Below are positions 21,651 to 30,692 of a stretch of DNA of 64,000 bases, in pieces; the stretch's first letter is position 1; every line of letters starts with the position of its first letter. Source of the DNA: Streptomyces hyaluromycini (GTDB taxonomy: Bacteria; Actinomycetota; Actinomycetes; Streptomycetales; Streptomycetaceae); assembly GCF_002217755.1 (NCBI RefSeq), contig NZ_BCFL01000033.1:124001-188000 (forward strand), written 5' to 3'. Under the pieces are notes generated by a model that saw only the letters and a list, made by a program, of their open reading frames with translations, was not told the DNA's origin and made no database searches. A program made the translations under genes and the position numbers.

Positions 21651-23051
21651 ATGAGCCGTATCGAAGCGCCTCGGGACGAGGCCACCAGCAACCTCACCGA
21701 CCGGCTCCTCGCGGGTCTGCCGGCCGACGCGGTCCTCGTCGACCCCGACGTGACCGCCTCCTACGCCAACGACATGGCGAGCTTCTGCCCGGCCGGTGTC
21801 CCGGCCGTCGTAGTGCTGCCCCGCACCGTCGAGCATGTCCAGCACGTCATGCGCGTCGCCACCGAGCTGCGTGTCCCGGTCGTCCCGCAGGGCGCCCGCA
21901 CCGGCCTGTCCGGCGCGGCCAACGCCACCGACGGCTGCATCGTGCTGTCCCTGACGAAGATGGACCGCGTCCTGGAGATCTCCCCGGTGGACCGCATCGC
22001 GGTCGTCGAGCCCGGGGTCGTCAACGCGACGTTCTCCCGCGCGGTCGAGGAGCACGGCCTCTACTACCCGCCGGACCCCTCCAGCTGGGAGATGTGCACG
22101 ATCGGCGGCAACATCGGGACGGCCTCGGGCGGCCTGTGCTGCGTGAAGTACGGGGTGACCGCCGAGTACGTGCTGGGTCTGGACGTCGTCCTCGCGGACG
22201 GGCGGCTGATGTCCACCGGCCGCCGTACGGCGAAGGGCGTCGCCGGCTACGACCTCACCCGGCTGTTCGTCGGCTCCGAGGGCTCGCTCGGCATCGTCGT
22301 ACGGGCCGTGCTCGCTCTGAAGCCCAAGCCGCCGCAGCAGCTGGTGCTGGCCGCCGAGTTCGCCTCCGCGGCCGCCGCCTGCGACGCGGTGTGCCGGATC
22401 ATGGCGGGCGGTCACGTGCCGTCCCTGCTCGAACTGATGGACCGTACGACCGTGAAGGCGGTCAACGAACTCACCCGGATGGGCCTGCCGGAGTCCACCG
22501 AGGCGCTGCTCCTCGCCGCCTTCGACACCCCGGACCCGGCCGCCGACCTGGCCGCCGTCGGCGAGCTCTGCGAGGCCGCGGGCGCCACCCAGGTGGTCCC
22601 CGCCGACGACGCCGCCGAGTCCGAACTCCTGCTCCAGGCCCGCCGGTCCTCGCTCGTCGCCCTGGAGGCCGTCAAGGGCACCACGATGATCGACGACGTG
22701 TGCGTGCCCCGCTCCCGGCTCGGCGACATGATCGAGGGCGTCGAGCGGATCGCGGAGAAGCACGGCCTGACCATCGGGGTCGTCGCCCACGCGGGCGACG
22801 GCAACACCCACCCCACGGTCTGCTTCGACGCACAGGACCCCGACGAGTGCCGCCGGGCCCGCGAGTCCTTCGACGAGATCATGGGCCTCGGCCTGGAACT
22901 CGGCGGCACCATCACCGGCGAACACGGTGTCGGCGTCCTGAAGAAGGAGTGGCTGGCCCGCGAGATCGGGCCGGTGGGAGTGGAGATGCAGCGGGCCGTG
23001 AAGAACGTCTTCGACCCGCTGGGCATCCTCAATCCGGGCAAGCTGTTCTGA
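21651..23051 (+). CDS. GlcD-like FAD-linked oxidase
   Basis: 466 residues. The FAD-binding PCMH domain is shown by VPVVPQGARTGLSGAANATD, PPDPSSWEMCTIGGNIGTAS and GYDLTRLFVGSEGSLGIVVR. The FAD-oxidase C-terminal domain ends with VVAHAGDGNTHP, GEHGVGVLKKEWL and DPLGILNPGKLF, the signature of glycolate/D-lactate dehydrogenases. It oxidises a 2-hydroxy acid; the substrate is not determined by sequence. I choose ATG 21651; an in-frame ATG at 21573 lies only 20 bases from the divergent TPR start, in what should be promoter DNA. Confidence 0.92.
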   Translation: MSRIEAPRDEATSNLTDRLLAGLPADAVLVDPDVTASYANDMASFCPAGVPAVVVLPRTVEHVQHVMRVATELRVPVVPQGARTGLSGAANATDGCIVLSLTKMDRVLEISPVDRIAVVEPGVVNATFSRAVEEHGLYYPPDPSSWEMCTIGGNIGTASGGLCCVKYGVTAEYVLGLDVVLADGRLMSTGRRTAKGVAGYDLTRLFVGSEGSLGIVVRAVLALKPKPPQQLVLAAEFASAAAACDAVCRIMAGGHVPSLLELMDRTTVKAVNELTRMGLPESTEALLLAAFDTPDPAADLAAVGELCEAAGATQVVPADDAAESELLLQARRSSLVALEAVKGTTMIDDVCVPRSRLGDMIEGVERIAEKHGLTIGVVAHAGDGNTHPTVCFDAQDPDECRRARESFDEIMGLGLELGGTITGEHGVGVLKKEWLAREIGPVGVEMQRAVKNVFDPLGILNPGKLF

Positions 23052-23080
23052 TCTCCCCCGGCCCCCATGCGGCGGGGCCC

Positions 23081-23494
23081 TCACTGGGCGAGCAGCTGGT
23101 CGAGCGCCTCGTCGATCCCCAGCTGCCTGCCCTCGGTCCCCGGGGGCACCACCCGCAGCGTCCGCTCCAGCCAGGCGGACACCTGGGGGACCGGTGCTTC
23201 GAGCAGGGCGTCACCGTCGGGTGAACTCAGCGCCATCAGCACGACGCTGCGGCCCTCCGACTTCGTCGGCCACACCCGCACGTCCCCGTGCCCGCACGTC
23301 CGGAACACCCCCTCCACGAGCAGATCGCGGGCGAAGGTCCAGTGGACCGGGAACTCGGAGTTGATGTGGAAGCCGACGTGGACGGCGTACGGGTCGTCGG
23401 AGCGGTAGGTCAGCCGGGCCGGGACCGGGATGCTCCGCTCGGGGGACAGGATGAGCCGCAGCTCCAGTTCGCGCTCCACCACGGTGTGATGCAT
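23081..23494 (-). CDS. ssgG: SsgA-like sporulation/cell-division protein
   Basis: 137 residues. The whole protein is one SsgA-like domain: LELRLILSPERSIPVPARLT, YRSDDPYAVHVGFHI, VHWTFARDLLVEGVF, GDVRVWPTKSEGRSVVLMAL and SSPDGDALLEAPVP. These proteins occur only in morphologically complex actinomycetes and place septa during sporulation; SsgG affects septum placement in S. coelicolor. The paralogue name rests on synteny with hppD from memory, so the family is certain and the symbol less so. Confidence 0.88.
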   Translation of the reverse strand: MHHTVVERELELRLILSPERSIPVPARLTYRSDDPYAVHVGFHINSEFPVHWTFARDLLVEGVFRTCGHGDVRVWPTKSEGRSVVLMALSSPDGDALLEAPVPQVSAWLERTLRVVPPGTEGRQLGIDEALDQLLAQ

Positions 23495-23726
23495 GACGTC
23501 CGTTTCCTCTCTCGGTCAGTCGCACGGGCGCCTGCGGTGGGCCCGTACGAGTGGAGAGAGGCTGGGGCCGCGAGCATTACGCGGGTTCCGGGAAGTTTTT
23601 TTCCGATGCGGTGAAAGGGGTGCACAGGGCTGCCCGGAAAGGGGCGGGTCCTGCGGGACTGGCACTGGCGGGCACCCGGGTCTGATAGATGTGGAGGCTC
23701 CCACATGACCCCCGAGCAGATACGGG

Positions 23727-25112
23727 ATGACGGACATGACCGCCCCAACCCCGGCACCCGGTGACGAACGGCCCCGCGAGGGCTACTACCCGGACCCGTC
23801 CATCCCCGGCTACGTCCGTTACTGGAACGGCGCCGCGTGGGTGCCGGGCACCAGCCGCCCGGCCCCGTCCGGCGGCGAACCCCTCGTCGCGCCGCCCGGC
23901 TCCCGCACCGCGGCCCCGGCTTCCCCTGCGGCCCCGGCGGCCTCGGCGGTCGAGGAGACCGGCCCGCACTTCTTCGACGAGGACCCGCAGCCGGGCGGCG
24001 CCTCCGGCTGGGGGGACGGCGGGGGCGCCTGGGGCACCGACCCCCGGGCGGCGGGCTCCCCGGCCCAGCCGGACGGCCGGTCCGCCCGCACCGACGGCAC
24101 GGCGACGATCCCGCCGGCGGACCAGGGGGACGTCGACTCCGGCGGCACGTTCGTCTTCCGCAGGCCGACGGTCGGCCCGGCGGGGACCCCGCCGGCCGCC
24201 CAGCCGCCCATGGACGACGGCACGATGACGTTCCGGCCGATCCGGGGCGAGGGCACGCCCGGCCCCGGGTCCGGTGCGGCCGGTTTCGGTGCCCAGGGGC
24301 CGGTCGGTGCCCCCGGCGCCGGCGGCAGCACGCGCCCCGGTTTCGGCGCCGGAAAGGCGGCCGCCGCCCGCGCCGCCGCGGCCCAGGGCCAGCCCGCCCA
24401 GGCCCAGCCCGCCCCTCAGGCCGTCGCCCCCGCCGTCCCCCCGCAGCAGTCCGCCGCGCCCCAGTCCCCGATGGCTCCCGCGACCCCGGCCACCCCCATG
24501 GCCTCCGGGGCCGGCGGCGGGCAGTCCTCCTGGGCGCAGCAGGTGCACCAGCTCGCCGGTGACCCGCAGGCCGCCCCCTGGAAGCCGCCGGTGGAGGACG
24601 TCTTCCAGGCGGCCGCCCGGCGACAGGCGGCGGCCCGGCCCGCCGGGCTCGGCAAGCGGTTCGCGGCCCGGCTCGTCGACAGCCTGGTCGTCGGCGCGGT
24701 GACCGCGGCCGCCGCCGTACCGTTCGGGACCAAGGCCGCCGCCCACGTGCAGGACAAGATCGACGCGGCCAAGCTCTCCGGCCGTACCGAGACCGTCTGG
24801 CTGCTGGACGGCACCACCGGCCTGTACCTCGGGATCGTGCTCGCCGTCCTGCTCCTCGTCGGCGTCCTCTACGAGGTGCTGCCCACCGCCAAGTGGGGGC
24901 GCACGCTCGGCAAGAAGCTGTTCGGCCTGGAGGTACGGGACATCGAGGGCCACGAGCCGCCCGCCTTCGGCGCCGCGCTGCGCCGCTGGCTGGTGTACAC
25001 CGTGCCCGGACTGCTCGGCATCGGGATCGTCGGCGTCGCCTGGTGTCTGTTCGACCGGCCCTGGCACCAGTGCTGGCACGACAAGGCGGCGCACACCTTC
25101 GTCGCCGGCTGA
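23727..25112 (+). CDS. DUF2510-RDD family membrane protein
   Basis: 461 residues. The N terminus has a DUF2510-type motif (GYYPDPSIPGYVRYWNGAAW). Then follow about 270 residues of Pro/Ala/Gly-rich, low-complexity linker and a C-terminal RDD domain from about residue 305: GLGKRFAARLVDSLVVGAVT, then TLGKKLFGLEVRDIEG and HDKAAHTFVA. RDD proteins have about three transmembrane segments with conserved Arg and Asp residues; their function is mostly unknown. It is followed by a second RDD gene 68 bases away. Confidence 0.88.
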   Translation: MTDMTAPTPAPGDERPREGYYPDPSIPGYVRYWNGAAWVPGTSRPAPSGGEPLVAPPGSRTAAPASPAAPAASAVEETGPHFFDEDPQPGGASGWGDGGGAWGTDPRAAGSPAQPDGRSARTDGTATIPPADQGDVDSGGTFVFRRPTVGPAGTPPAAQPPMDDGTMTFRPIRGEGTPGPGSGAAGFGAQGPVGAPGAGGSTRPGFGAGKAAAARAAAAQGQPAQAQPAPQAVAPAVPPQQSAAPQSPMAPATPATPMASGAGGGQSSWAQQVHQLAGDPQAAPWKPPVEDVFQAAARRQAAARPAGLGKRFAARLVDSLVVGAVTAAAAVPFGTKAAAHVQDKIDAAKLSGRTETVWLLDGTTGLYLGIVLAVLLLVGVLYEVLPTAKWGRTLGKKLFGLEVRDIEGHEPPAFGAALRRWLVYTVPGLLGIGIVGVAWCLFDRPWHQCWHDKAAHTFVAG

Positions 25113-25180
25113 CGGGCCGTCGTACTCCGTACGGCCGCTCGCCGGATGCGGGCCAGGCGGGTTCGCGGTCCACTCGGGCC

Positions 25181-25906
25181 ATGAGCAGCGAACCGCCCCC
25201 GCCCCCCGGCTCCGGAGAGCAGCCGGAGGACGATCCGTTCCGGAAGCAGCCCCCGCCGGGCCAGAGCGAGGGCCAGGGGCCGGGCTCGCCGTACGACACC
25301 CCGTACGGCGGCTCGCAGCCCCCGCCGCCCTCCTACGGCGGCGGCCCCTACGGTGCGGGCGGCGGCCCCCACGGGGGCGGTGGCCCTTACGGAGGCGGTG
25401 GCCCTTACGGAGGCGGTGGCGGAACCGGCGGCTACCCCGACGATCCGCTCGCCGGGATGCCGCCGCTCGCCGACAGCGCCAAGCGCACCCTCGCGCGGAT
25501 CATCGACATGATCCTGGTGGGAATCGTGGTCGCGTTGGTCACCTGGGCGTTCGGGGTGAGCGAGTACCAGATGAACGGCGACAAGATCTCGGCCGGCCGG
25601 TCCTTCGCCCAGTCGCTCGTCGCCGCCGTCCTGTTCGTCGGCTACGACACCCTGCTGATCGCCAAGTCCGGGCAGACCCTCGGCATGAAGTGGCTCGGCA
25701 TGCGGGTCGCCAACCTGGCCGACGGCGCCACGCCCACCGCCCAGACCTCGCTGTTGCGCGCCCTGGTGCTGTGGGTGCCGTTCGCCTTCTGCTGCGCCTG
25801 CATCTGGACGGTGATCTGCGGCGGCTGGAGCTTCTTCGACAAGCCGTACAAACAGGGGCTGCACGACAAGGCCGCGAAGACGGTCGTGGTCAGTACGAAC
25901 CCATAG
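25181..25906 (+). CDS. RDD family membrane protein with Gly/Pro/Tyr-rich N terminus
   Basis: 241 residues. The first 85 are Pro/Gly/Tyr-rich with repeats of GGGPYGG. The RDD domain starts at about residue 100 with SAKRTLARIIDMILVGIVVA, continues with SGQTLGMKWLGMRVANL and ends with KQGLHDKAAKTVVV. ATG 25181 gives the shortest sensible protein. It is the neighbour and probable paralogue of the gene at 23727. Confidence 0.88.
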   Translation: MSSEPPPPPGSGEQPEDDPFRKQPPPGQSEGQGPGSPYDTPYGGSQPPPPSYGGGPYGAGGGPHGGGGPYGGGGPYGGGGGTGGYPDDPLAGMPPLADSAKRTLARIIDMILVGIVVALVTWAFGVSEYQMNGDKISAGRSFAQSLVAAVLFVGYDTLLIAKSGQTLGMKWLGMRVANLADGATPTAQTSLLRALVLWVPFAFCCACIWTVICGGWSFFDKPYKQGLHDKAAKTVVVSTNP

Positions 25907-25934
25907 CGGGGCCGGCACAGGGGGCGCACAAGCA

Positions 25935-25969
25935 GTCGGCGGGTCCGTCAGTCTCACGGACCCGCCGAC
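25935..25969. terminator. bidirectional terminator
   Basis: A 14-bp perfect stem (25935-25948 with 25956-25969, arms GTCGGCGGGTCCGT and its inverse) lies between convergent genes. Confidence 0.9.
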
Positions 25970-25987
25970 TTCACTGGTGTGCGTACG

Positions 25988-26281
25988 TCAGGGCGCGGTG
26001 GGCTCCCGGACGGGCTCGGCCGTGGCGGCGGCCACGGTCTCCCGGCGTACGGGGACCCGCACCTCGGGCAGTGCGACAGGGACGGGCTCGGACTGTGCGA
26101 CCGTGTGCGGCCGGGGGAGCGGGATCGTCATGGCGACCAGCAGTCCCAGACCGAGCGCGGCGAGCGCGATGACCGCGATCCCGATGCCCGAACTCGTCTG
26201 TGACAGCAGCAGCATGGCGAGCGTCGAGCAGATCACGGTGCACGAACCGTAGACGAGCTGTGCCGGGGTCGGACGAGGCAT
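25988..26281 (-). CDS. small two-TM membrane protein
   Basis: 97 residues. Two hydrophobic segments (LVYGSCTVICSTLAMLLLS and GIGIAVIALAALGLGLLVAM) are followed by a Pro/Glu/Arg-rich tail. No family recognised. It is convergent with the RDD gene and stands alone, with a normal ATG. Confidence 0.65.
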   Translation of the reverse strand: MPRPTPAQLVYGSCTVICSTLAMLLLSQTSSGIGIAVIALAALGLGLLVAMTIPLPRPHTVAQSEPVPVALPEVRVPVRRETVAAATAEPVREPTAP

Positions 26282-26704
26282 GGCAATCGTGTCCTCGGGA
26301 GATATGGGGGTGAGACGGGGAACCGGCCTTGGTTTCCACCGGCTTCCGGGCGTTCCACCGTTCGACTCTATTCGCGTGCATGCCCGACTGGAACGGCCGG
26401 TAAGCGTGACCTAACCCACGGTACCGGTGCACAGGGGGCGCACGGTCGCATGGCATACGGCAACCGGAGGCATATGCGCGCCGGTTGGGCGAGGCCCTTC
26501 GGGGGTACCGTCGCGTCCGGCGTCCGTAAAGCGAACTACCGCTCCGCATAGTGCAGTTGAACTGTCCGAGTCAAGATCTGTCTTTTCTCGTAAACCAGTA
26601 GTCAAATATCGTCACTTGAATCGACGCGTTGAACGTGCGCGCACGGACCCCCAACCACCACCCGGTCCCCCTTGCCGTGCGCGCGGCGCAGGGGAGGAAC
26701 TCAA
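26282..26704. promoter_or_regulatory. long upstream region of the M6 protease gene
   Basis: These 423 bases hold no credible frame. The segment 26560-26630 is AT-rich (around GTAGTCAAATATCGTCACTT) and probably contains the protease promoter. AGGGGAGGAAC at 26690-26700 is a strong ribosome site for the GTG at 26705. Confidence 0.4.
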
Positions 26705-29056
26705 GTGACCAGCAGACCCTGGACGTTCAGAGCGCTCGCCGTCGGCGTGACGCTCGCGACCGCCTCCGTGGGCTTCGCCACCTTCGCGGTCGCGGAGGCC
26801 GCGACTCCGGTGGCGACCACCAGCACCGTCGACCGGCACGACCCGTCGACGAAGCAGGAGGAGCACGACCTCGACGGCCCCCTGAGCAAGACCCAGGAGG
26901 CCCAGCGCCAGGAGGCCCTCGACCAGGTCATATCCGGCAAGGCCCAGGTCAAGGAGCGCGACGGTTCGAAGGTCGTCCAGCTCAAGGGCAAGAAGGGCGA
27001 CAGCAAATACGTCGAGCTCGGCCGCGAGAAGACCGACAAGATCTTCACGATCCTGGTGGAGTTCGGCGACCAGACCGACCCCCGGTACAACGGCACGGCG
27101 GGCCCGCTGCACAACCAGATAGCCCAGCCGGACCGCACCAAGGACAACTCCACGGCGTGGCAGGCGGACTACAACCAGGCCCACTTCCAGGACCTCTACT
27201 TCGGCACCGGCAAGAACACCGAGTCGCTGAAGAAGTACTACGAGAAGCAGTCCTCGGGCCGCTACTCGGTCGACGGTGAGGTCACCGACTGGGTCAAGGT
27301 CCCCTACAACGAGGCCCGTTACGGCAACAACGCCTGCGGCTCGACCACCTGCTCCAGCGTCTGGAACCTGGTGCGCGACGGCCTGAACGCCTGGGTCGCC
27401 GACCAGAAGGCAGCCGGCGAGTCCGACGCCGCCATCAAGGCGGACCTCGCCCAGTACGACCAGTGGGACCGCTACGACTACGACGGCGACGGCAACTTCA
27501 ACGAGCCCGACGGCTACGTCGACCACTTCCAGATCGTGCACGCCGGCGAGGACGAGTCCGCGGGCGGCGGTGCCCAGGGCACCGACGCGATCTGGGCGCA
27601 CCGCTGGTACGCCTTCGGCACCGACGCCGGCGCCACCGGCCCCGCCGACAACAAGCTCGGCGGCACCCAGGTCGGCGACACCGGCATCTGGGTCGGCGAC
27701 TACACCATGCAGCCGGAGAACGGCGGACTCGGCGTCTACGCCCACGAGTACGGCCACGACCTCGGCCTGCCGGACGAGTACGACACCAACGGCGGCGAGA
27801 ACTCCACCGGTTTCTGGACCCTGATGTCCTCCGGCTCCTGGCTGGGCACCGGCAAGGAGGCCATCGGCGACCTGCCGGGCGACATGAACGCCTGGGACAA
27901 GCTCCAGCTCGGCTGGCTCAACTACGGCGTGGCCAAGGCGGGCACGAAGTCCAGCACCAAGCTGGGCGTCGCCGAGTACAACACCAAGAACAAGCAGGCC
28001 CTGGTGGTCTCCCTCCCCGACAAGGCGGTCACCACCACCGTCGTCACTCCCGCCCAGGGCTCGACCCAGTGGTGGAGCGGCAGCGGCGACAACCTCAAGA
28101 ACACGCTGACCCGCGACGTCGACCTGACCGGCAAGTCGTCCGCGACGCTGAACCTGGACGGCTGGTACGACATCGAGTCGGGCTACGACTACCTCTACAC
28201 CGAGGTCTCCACCGACGGTGGCGCCAACTGGACCGCCCTGGACGGCACGGTGAACGGCGCGGCCCTCCCGCGCGACGGCAGCGACAAGCCGGCGCTCACC
28301 GGTTCGGCCGACGCGTACACCAAGCTGTCGTACCCGCTGGACGCCTACGCGGGCCAGGAGATCCAGCTCCGCTTCCGCTACCAGACCGACGGCGGGGTCG
28401 CCCTCAAGGGCTTCGCGGCCGACGAGATCACGCTGACCGCGGACGGGTCGACGGTCTTCTCCGACAACGCCGAGTCGGCGGACGCCGCTTGGACCGCCTC
28501 CGGCTTCTCCCGCATCGGCGCGTCCTTCACCAAGGACTACGCGCAGTACTACATCGCGGAGAACCGCCAGTACGTGTCGTACGACAAGACCCTCAAGGTC
28601 GGCCCGTACAACTACGGCTTCTCCACGACCCGTCCGGACTGGGTGGAGCACTACCCGTACCAGAACGGCCTGTTGATCTGGAAGTGGGACACCTCCGAGG
28701 CGGACGACAACACCAGCGTCCACCCCGGCACGGGTCTCATCCTCCCGATCGACTCGCACCCCACACCGCTGAAGTGGTCCGACGGCACGCTGATGCGCAA
28801 CCGCATCCAGGCCTACGACTCGCCGTTCAGCCTCTACGCGAGCGACGGCATCACCCTCCACAAGGCGGACGTGGCGACCAAGATCAAGCAGTCGTCCGGG
28901 GTGTCGGTCTTCAACGACCACAAGAGCGACTACTACGACGCCTCGAACCCGGCCGGCGGCGTCAAGATCACTGACACCAACACGAAGATCAACATCGTCA
29001 CGGAGGCCCGGGACGGCTCGACGATCTCCCTCCAGGTCGGCCCTGCGGTGAAGTAA
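26705..29056 (+). CDS. secreted M6 family metalloprotease (immune inhibitor A type)
   Basis: 783 residues. A Sec signal (FRALAVGVTLATASVGFATF, then AVAEA) precedes a pro-region and the zinc protease domain: ILVEFGDQTDPRYNGTAGPL near the start and HEYGHDLGLPDEYD, the HExxHxxGxxxxxD zinc motif of peptidase family M6. The C-terminal half has the VEG/immune-inhibitor-A type beta domains (SGYDYLYTEVSTDGGANW). It is exported and likely digests environmental proteins. GTG 26705 follows a strong AGGGGAGG. An upstream in-frame start at 26672 would add residues before the signal and is less likely. Confidence 0.93.
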   Translation: MTSRPWTFRALAVGVTLATASVGFATFAVAEAATPVATTSTVDRHDPSTKQEEHDLDGPLSKTQEAQRQEALDQVISGKAQVKERDGSKVVQLKGKKGDSKYVELGREKTDKIFTILVEFGDQTDPRYNGTAGPLHNQIAQPDRTKDNSTAWQADYNQAHFQDLYFGTGKNTESLKKYYEKQSSGRYSVDGEVTDWVKVPYNEARYGNNACGSTTCSSVWNLVRDGLNAWVADQKAAGESDAAIKADLAQYDQWDRYDYDGDGNFNEPDGYVDHFQIVHAGEDESAGGGAQGTDAIWAHRWYAFGTDAGATGPADNKLGGTQVGDTGIWVGDYTMQPENGGLGVYAHEYGHDLGLPDEYDTNGGENSTGFWTLMSSGSWLGTGKEAIGDLPGDMNAWDKLQLGWLNYGVAKAGTKSSTKLGVAEYNTKNKQALVVSLPDKAVTTTVVTPAQGSTQWWSGSGDNLKNTLTRDVDLTGKSSATLNLDGWYDIESGYDYLYTEVSTDGGANWTALDGTVNGAALPRDGSDKPALTGSADAYTKLSYPLDAYAGQEIQLRFRYQTDGGVALKGFAADEITLTADGSTVFSDNAESADAAWTASGFSRIGASFTKDYAQYYIAENRQYVSYDKTLKVGPYNYGFSTTRPDWVEHYPYQNGLLIWKWDTSEADDNTSVHPGTGLILPIDSHPTPLKWSDGTLMRNRIQAYDSPFSLYASDGITLHKADVATKIKQSSGVSVFNDHKSDYYDASNPAGGVKITDTNTKINIVTEARDGSTISLQVGPAVK

Positions 29057-29084
29057 TACGCATTTCCGCAGGTCAGACACGTAT

Positions 29085-29114
29085 CGGCGGCGACCCCTTG
29101 GCGGGTCGCCGCCG
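29085..29114 (+). terminator. terminator of the M6 protease gene
   Basis: CGGCGGCGACCC at 29085-29096 pairs perfectly with GGGTCGCCGCCG at 29103-29114. Confidence 0.85.
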
Positions 29115-29177
29115 CTCGTGCTTAGGTGCGTCCTGTGGCTTTCTTATTGACACCGACACGCACGGGGGTGTGACCGC

Positions 29178-29507
29178 ATGGCCGCAGGAGGGTTCTGCAA
29201 GCTGCCGAACGGCAGAGTGGTGGTGGCGCTGAACCTGCCCAGCCCCGCTACGGCGGACGGCTCGTCCGCCGTCCGGGTACTGGTCCACGCCCACAACCGC
29301 GCCAGGGCCCTGACCAGGCTCCGCAACCTGGGCATGCGAGCGGTCTACCTGCGGGGCAACGCCGCCCCACCGACCCCGGACGAGATCACGGCCGTCCTCC
29401 ACCACCCCGACGGCCTGATATGGCGAACGACCCCTGACAACGGTGTCACACCACTGGAACTCTGGAGACCGATCAGATCCCTCCTCCGCAGACCGACGGC
29501 GGCCTAG
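29178..29507 (+). CDS. hypothetical protein
   Basis: 109 residues (CKLPNGRVVVALNLPSPATA, then LVHAHNRARALTRLRNLGMR and EITAVLHHPDGLIWR). No signal, membrane segment or known motif. Composition and length look like a genuine small soluble protein of the kind conserved across Streptomyces. Possible alpha/beta fold. The ribosome site is weak. It is followed by a large repeat array. Confidence 0.6.
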   Translation: MAAGGFCKLPNGRVVVALNLPSPATADGSSAVRVLVHAHNRARALTRLRNLGMRAVYLRGNAAPPTPDEITAVLHHPDGLIWRTTPDNGVTPLELWRPIRSLLRRPTAA

Positions 29508-29529
29508 CCCAGCTGGGGAGCGCGGGGCT

Positions 29530-29945
29530 CGACTGCGAGCGCCGGGCGGAGCAGCCAACGCAGGGGCGCGGGGCTGTGTCGATATGCGGCTCCGCCGCGT
29601 GGGCGCGACCAGCGAGGCGCTGGATCGTTGCCGGGCCGGGCAGCCAACCAAGGGGCGCGGGCTTTCAGCGCCGGGCGGAGCAGCCGGCCCAGGGGCGCGG
29701 GGCTGTGTCGATATGCGGCTCCGCCGCGTGGGCGCGACCAGCGAGGCGCTGGATCGTTGCCGGGCCGGGCAGCCAACCAAGGGGCGCGGGCTTTCAGCGC
29801 CGGGCGGAGCAGCCGACCCAGGTGCGCGGGGCTGTGTCGATATGCGGCTCCGCCGCGTGGGCGCGACCAGCCCCCACCGGCCCGCAGGTGCCCACCGGCC
29901 GGTCCGGCACCGCCGGAATCCGCCGTCGTGGCTGGGCGCCGTTGC
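29530..29945 (-). repeat. 129-bp tandem repeat array (about three copies) plus shared side module
   Basis: The block starting GGGGCTGTGTCGATATGCGG occurs at 29570, 29699 and 29828, exactly 129 bases apart. Each copy includes GCGGCTCCGCCGCGTGGGCG and GGCGCTGGATCGTTGCCGGG. The third copy continues into a second module (CACCGGCCCGCAGGTGCCCA, then TCCGGCACCGCCG) that also occurs at 35822, 56978 and 57168. Long frames across the array are by-products of repetition. No gene in 29508-29959. Confidence 0.9.
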
Positions 29946-29959
29946 GGCGGAAATGAGGG

Positions 29960-30544
29960 TCAGACCACCGGCTTGCCCGTCAGTTCCACGCCCGCCTCTC
30001 GCAGCTCCTCCAGGGCGCGTTCCGTCGTCGCCTCCGCCACGCCGGCCGTGAGGTCGAGGAGGACCTGGGTGCGGAAGCCCTCCCGCGCGGCGTCCAGAGC
30101 GGTGGCCCGCACGCAGTGGTCCGTGGCGATGCCCACCACGTCCACCTCGTCGATCTTGCGGGCGCGCAGCCACTCCGCCAGCTTGACGCCGTTCTCGTCG
30201 ACGCCCTCGAAGCCGCTGTAGGCCGCGGCGTACGCCCCCTTGCTGAACACCGCGTCCACCGCCCCGGAGGCGACCGCCGGGGCGAAGTTCGGATGGAAGC
30301 CCACCCCCTCGGTGCCGGCGACACAGTGCGCCGGCCAGCTGCGGACGTAGTCGGGGTTGTCGGCGAAGTGGCCGCCCGGCGCGATGTGGTGGTCGCGGGT
30401 CGCCACCACGTGGCGGTAGCCGGCGGGCGCCTGCCCGATCAGCTCCGTGATCGCGGCGGCCACGTCGGAGCCCCCGGCCACCGCGAGGCTGCCTCCCTCG
30501 CAGAAGTCGTTCTGCACATCGACGACGATCAAGGCGCGGCGCAT
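29960..30544 (-). CDS. pncA: nicotinamidase
   Basis: 194 residues from ATG 30544 (MRRALIVVDVQNDFCEGGSL); six extra upstream codons are possible. Isochorismatase-fold catalytic triad: D9 (VDVQNDF), K102 (FSKGAY) and C144 (ATDHCVRAT). Metal ligands fit D51, H53 and H73. It hydrolyses nicotinamide to nicotinate in NAD salvage. The nicotinate phosphoribosyltransferase gene lies immediately upstream on the same strand, giving a two-step salvage pair. Confidence 0.95.
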   Translation of the reverse strand: MRRALIVVDVQNDFCEGGSLAVAGGSDVAAAITELIGQAPAGYRHVVATRDHHIAPGGHFADNPDYVRSWPAHCVAGTEGVGFHPNFAPAVASGAVDAVFSKGAYAAAYSGFEGVDENGVKLAEWLRARKIDEVDVVGIATDHCVRATALDAAREGFRTQVLLDLTAGVAEATTERALEELREAGVELTGKPVV

Positions 30545-30692
30545 GGTCGGTGTCCTTCGCATTCGATATCGGGTCCGTCGACGGGAGAGACGCGGAAAGA
30601 AGGGGTGCGGGCCCGGCCTGAACCTATGAGCGTAGAGACTTACGGGGGCGTAGGGGAGGGGGCTTTGCGGGGCGCGTACGCGGGCACTCGCT

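Noticed and set aside
23495..23726. Frame 23493-23708 between ssgG and the RDD gene
   Set aside because: No ribosome site and biased composition; the gap is best read as two divergent promoters.
29530..29900. Possible CRISPR array
   Set aside because: The 129-bp units are contiguous tandem copies, with no short repeats separated by unique spacers and no cas genes.
29576..29956. Long frames with repeated SICGSAAWARPA peptides
   Set aside because: They exist only because a 129-bp DNA unit (a multiple of three) is repeated; all frames stay open and none has a start signal.
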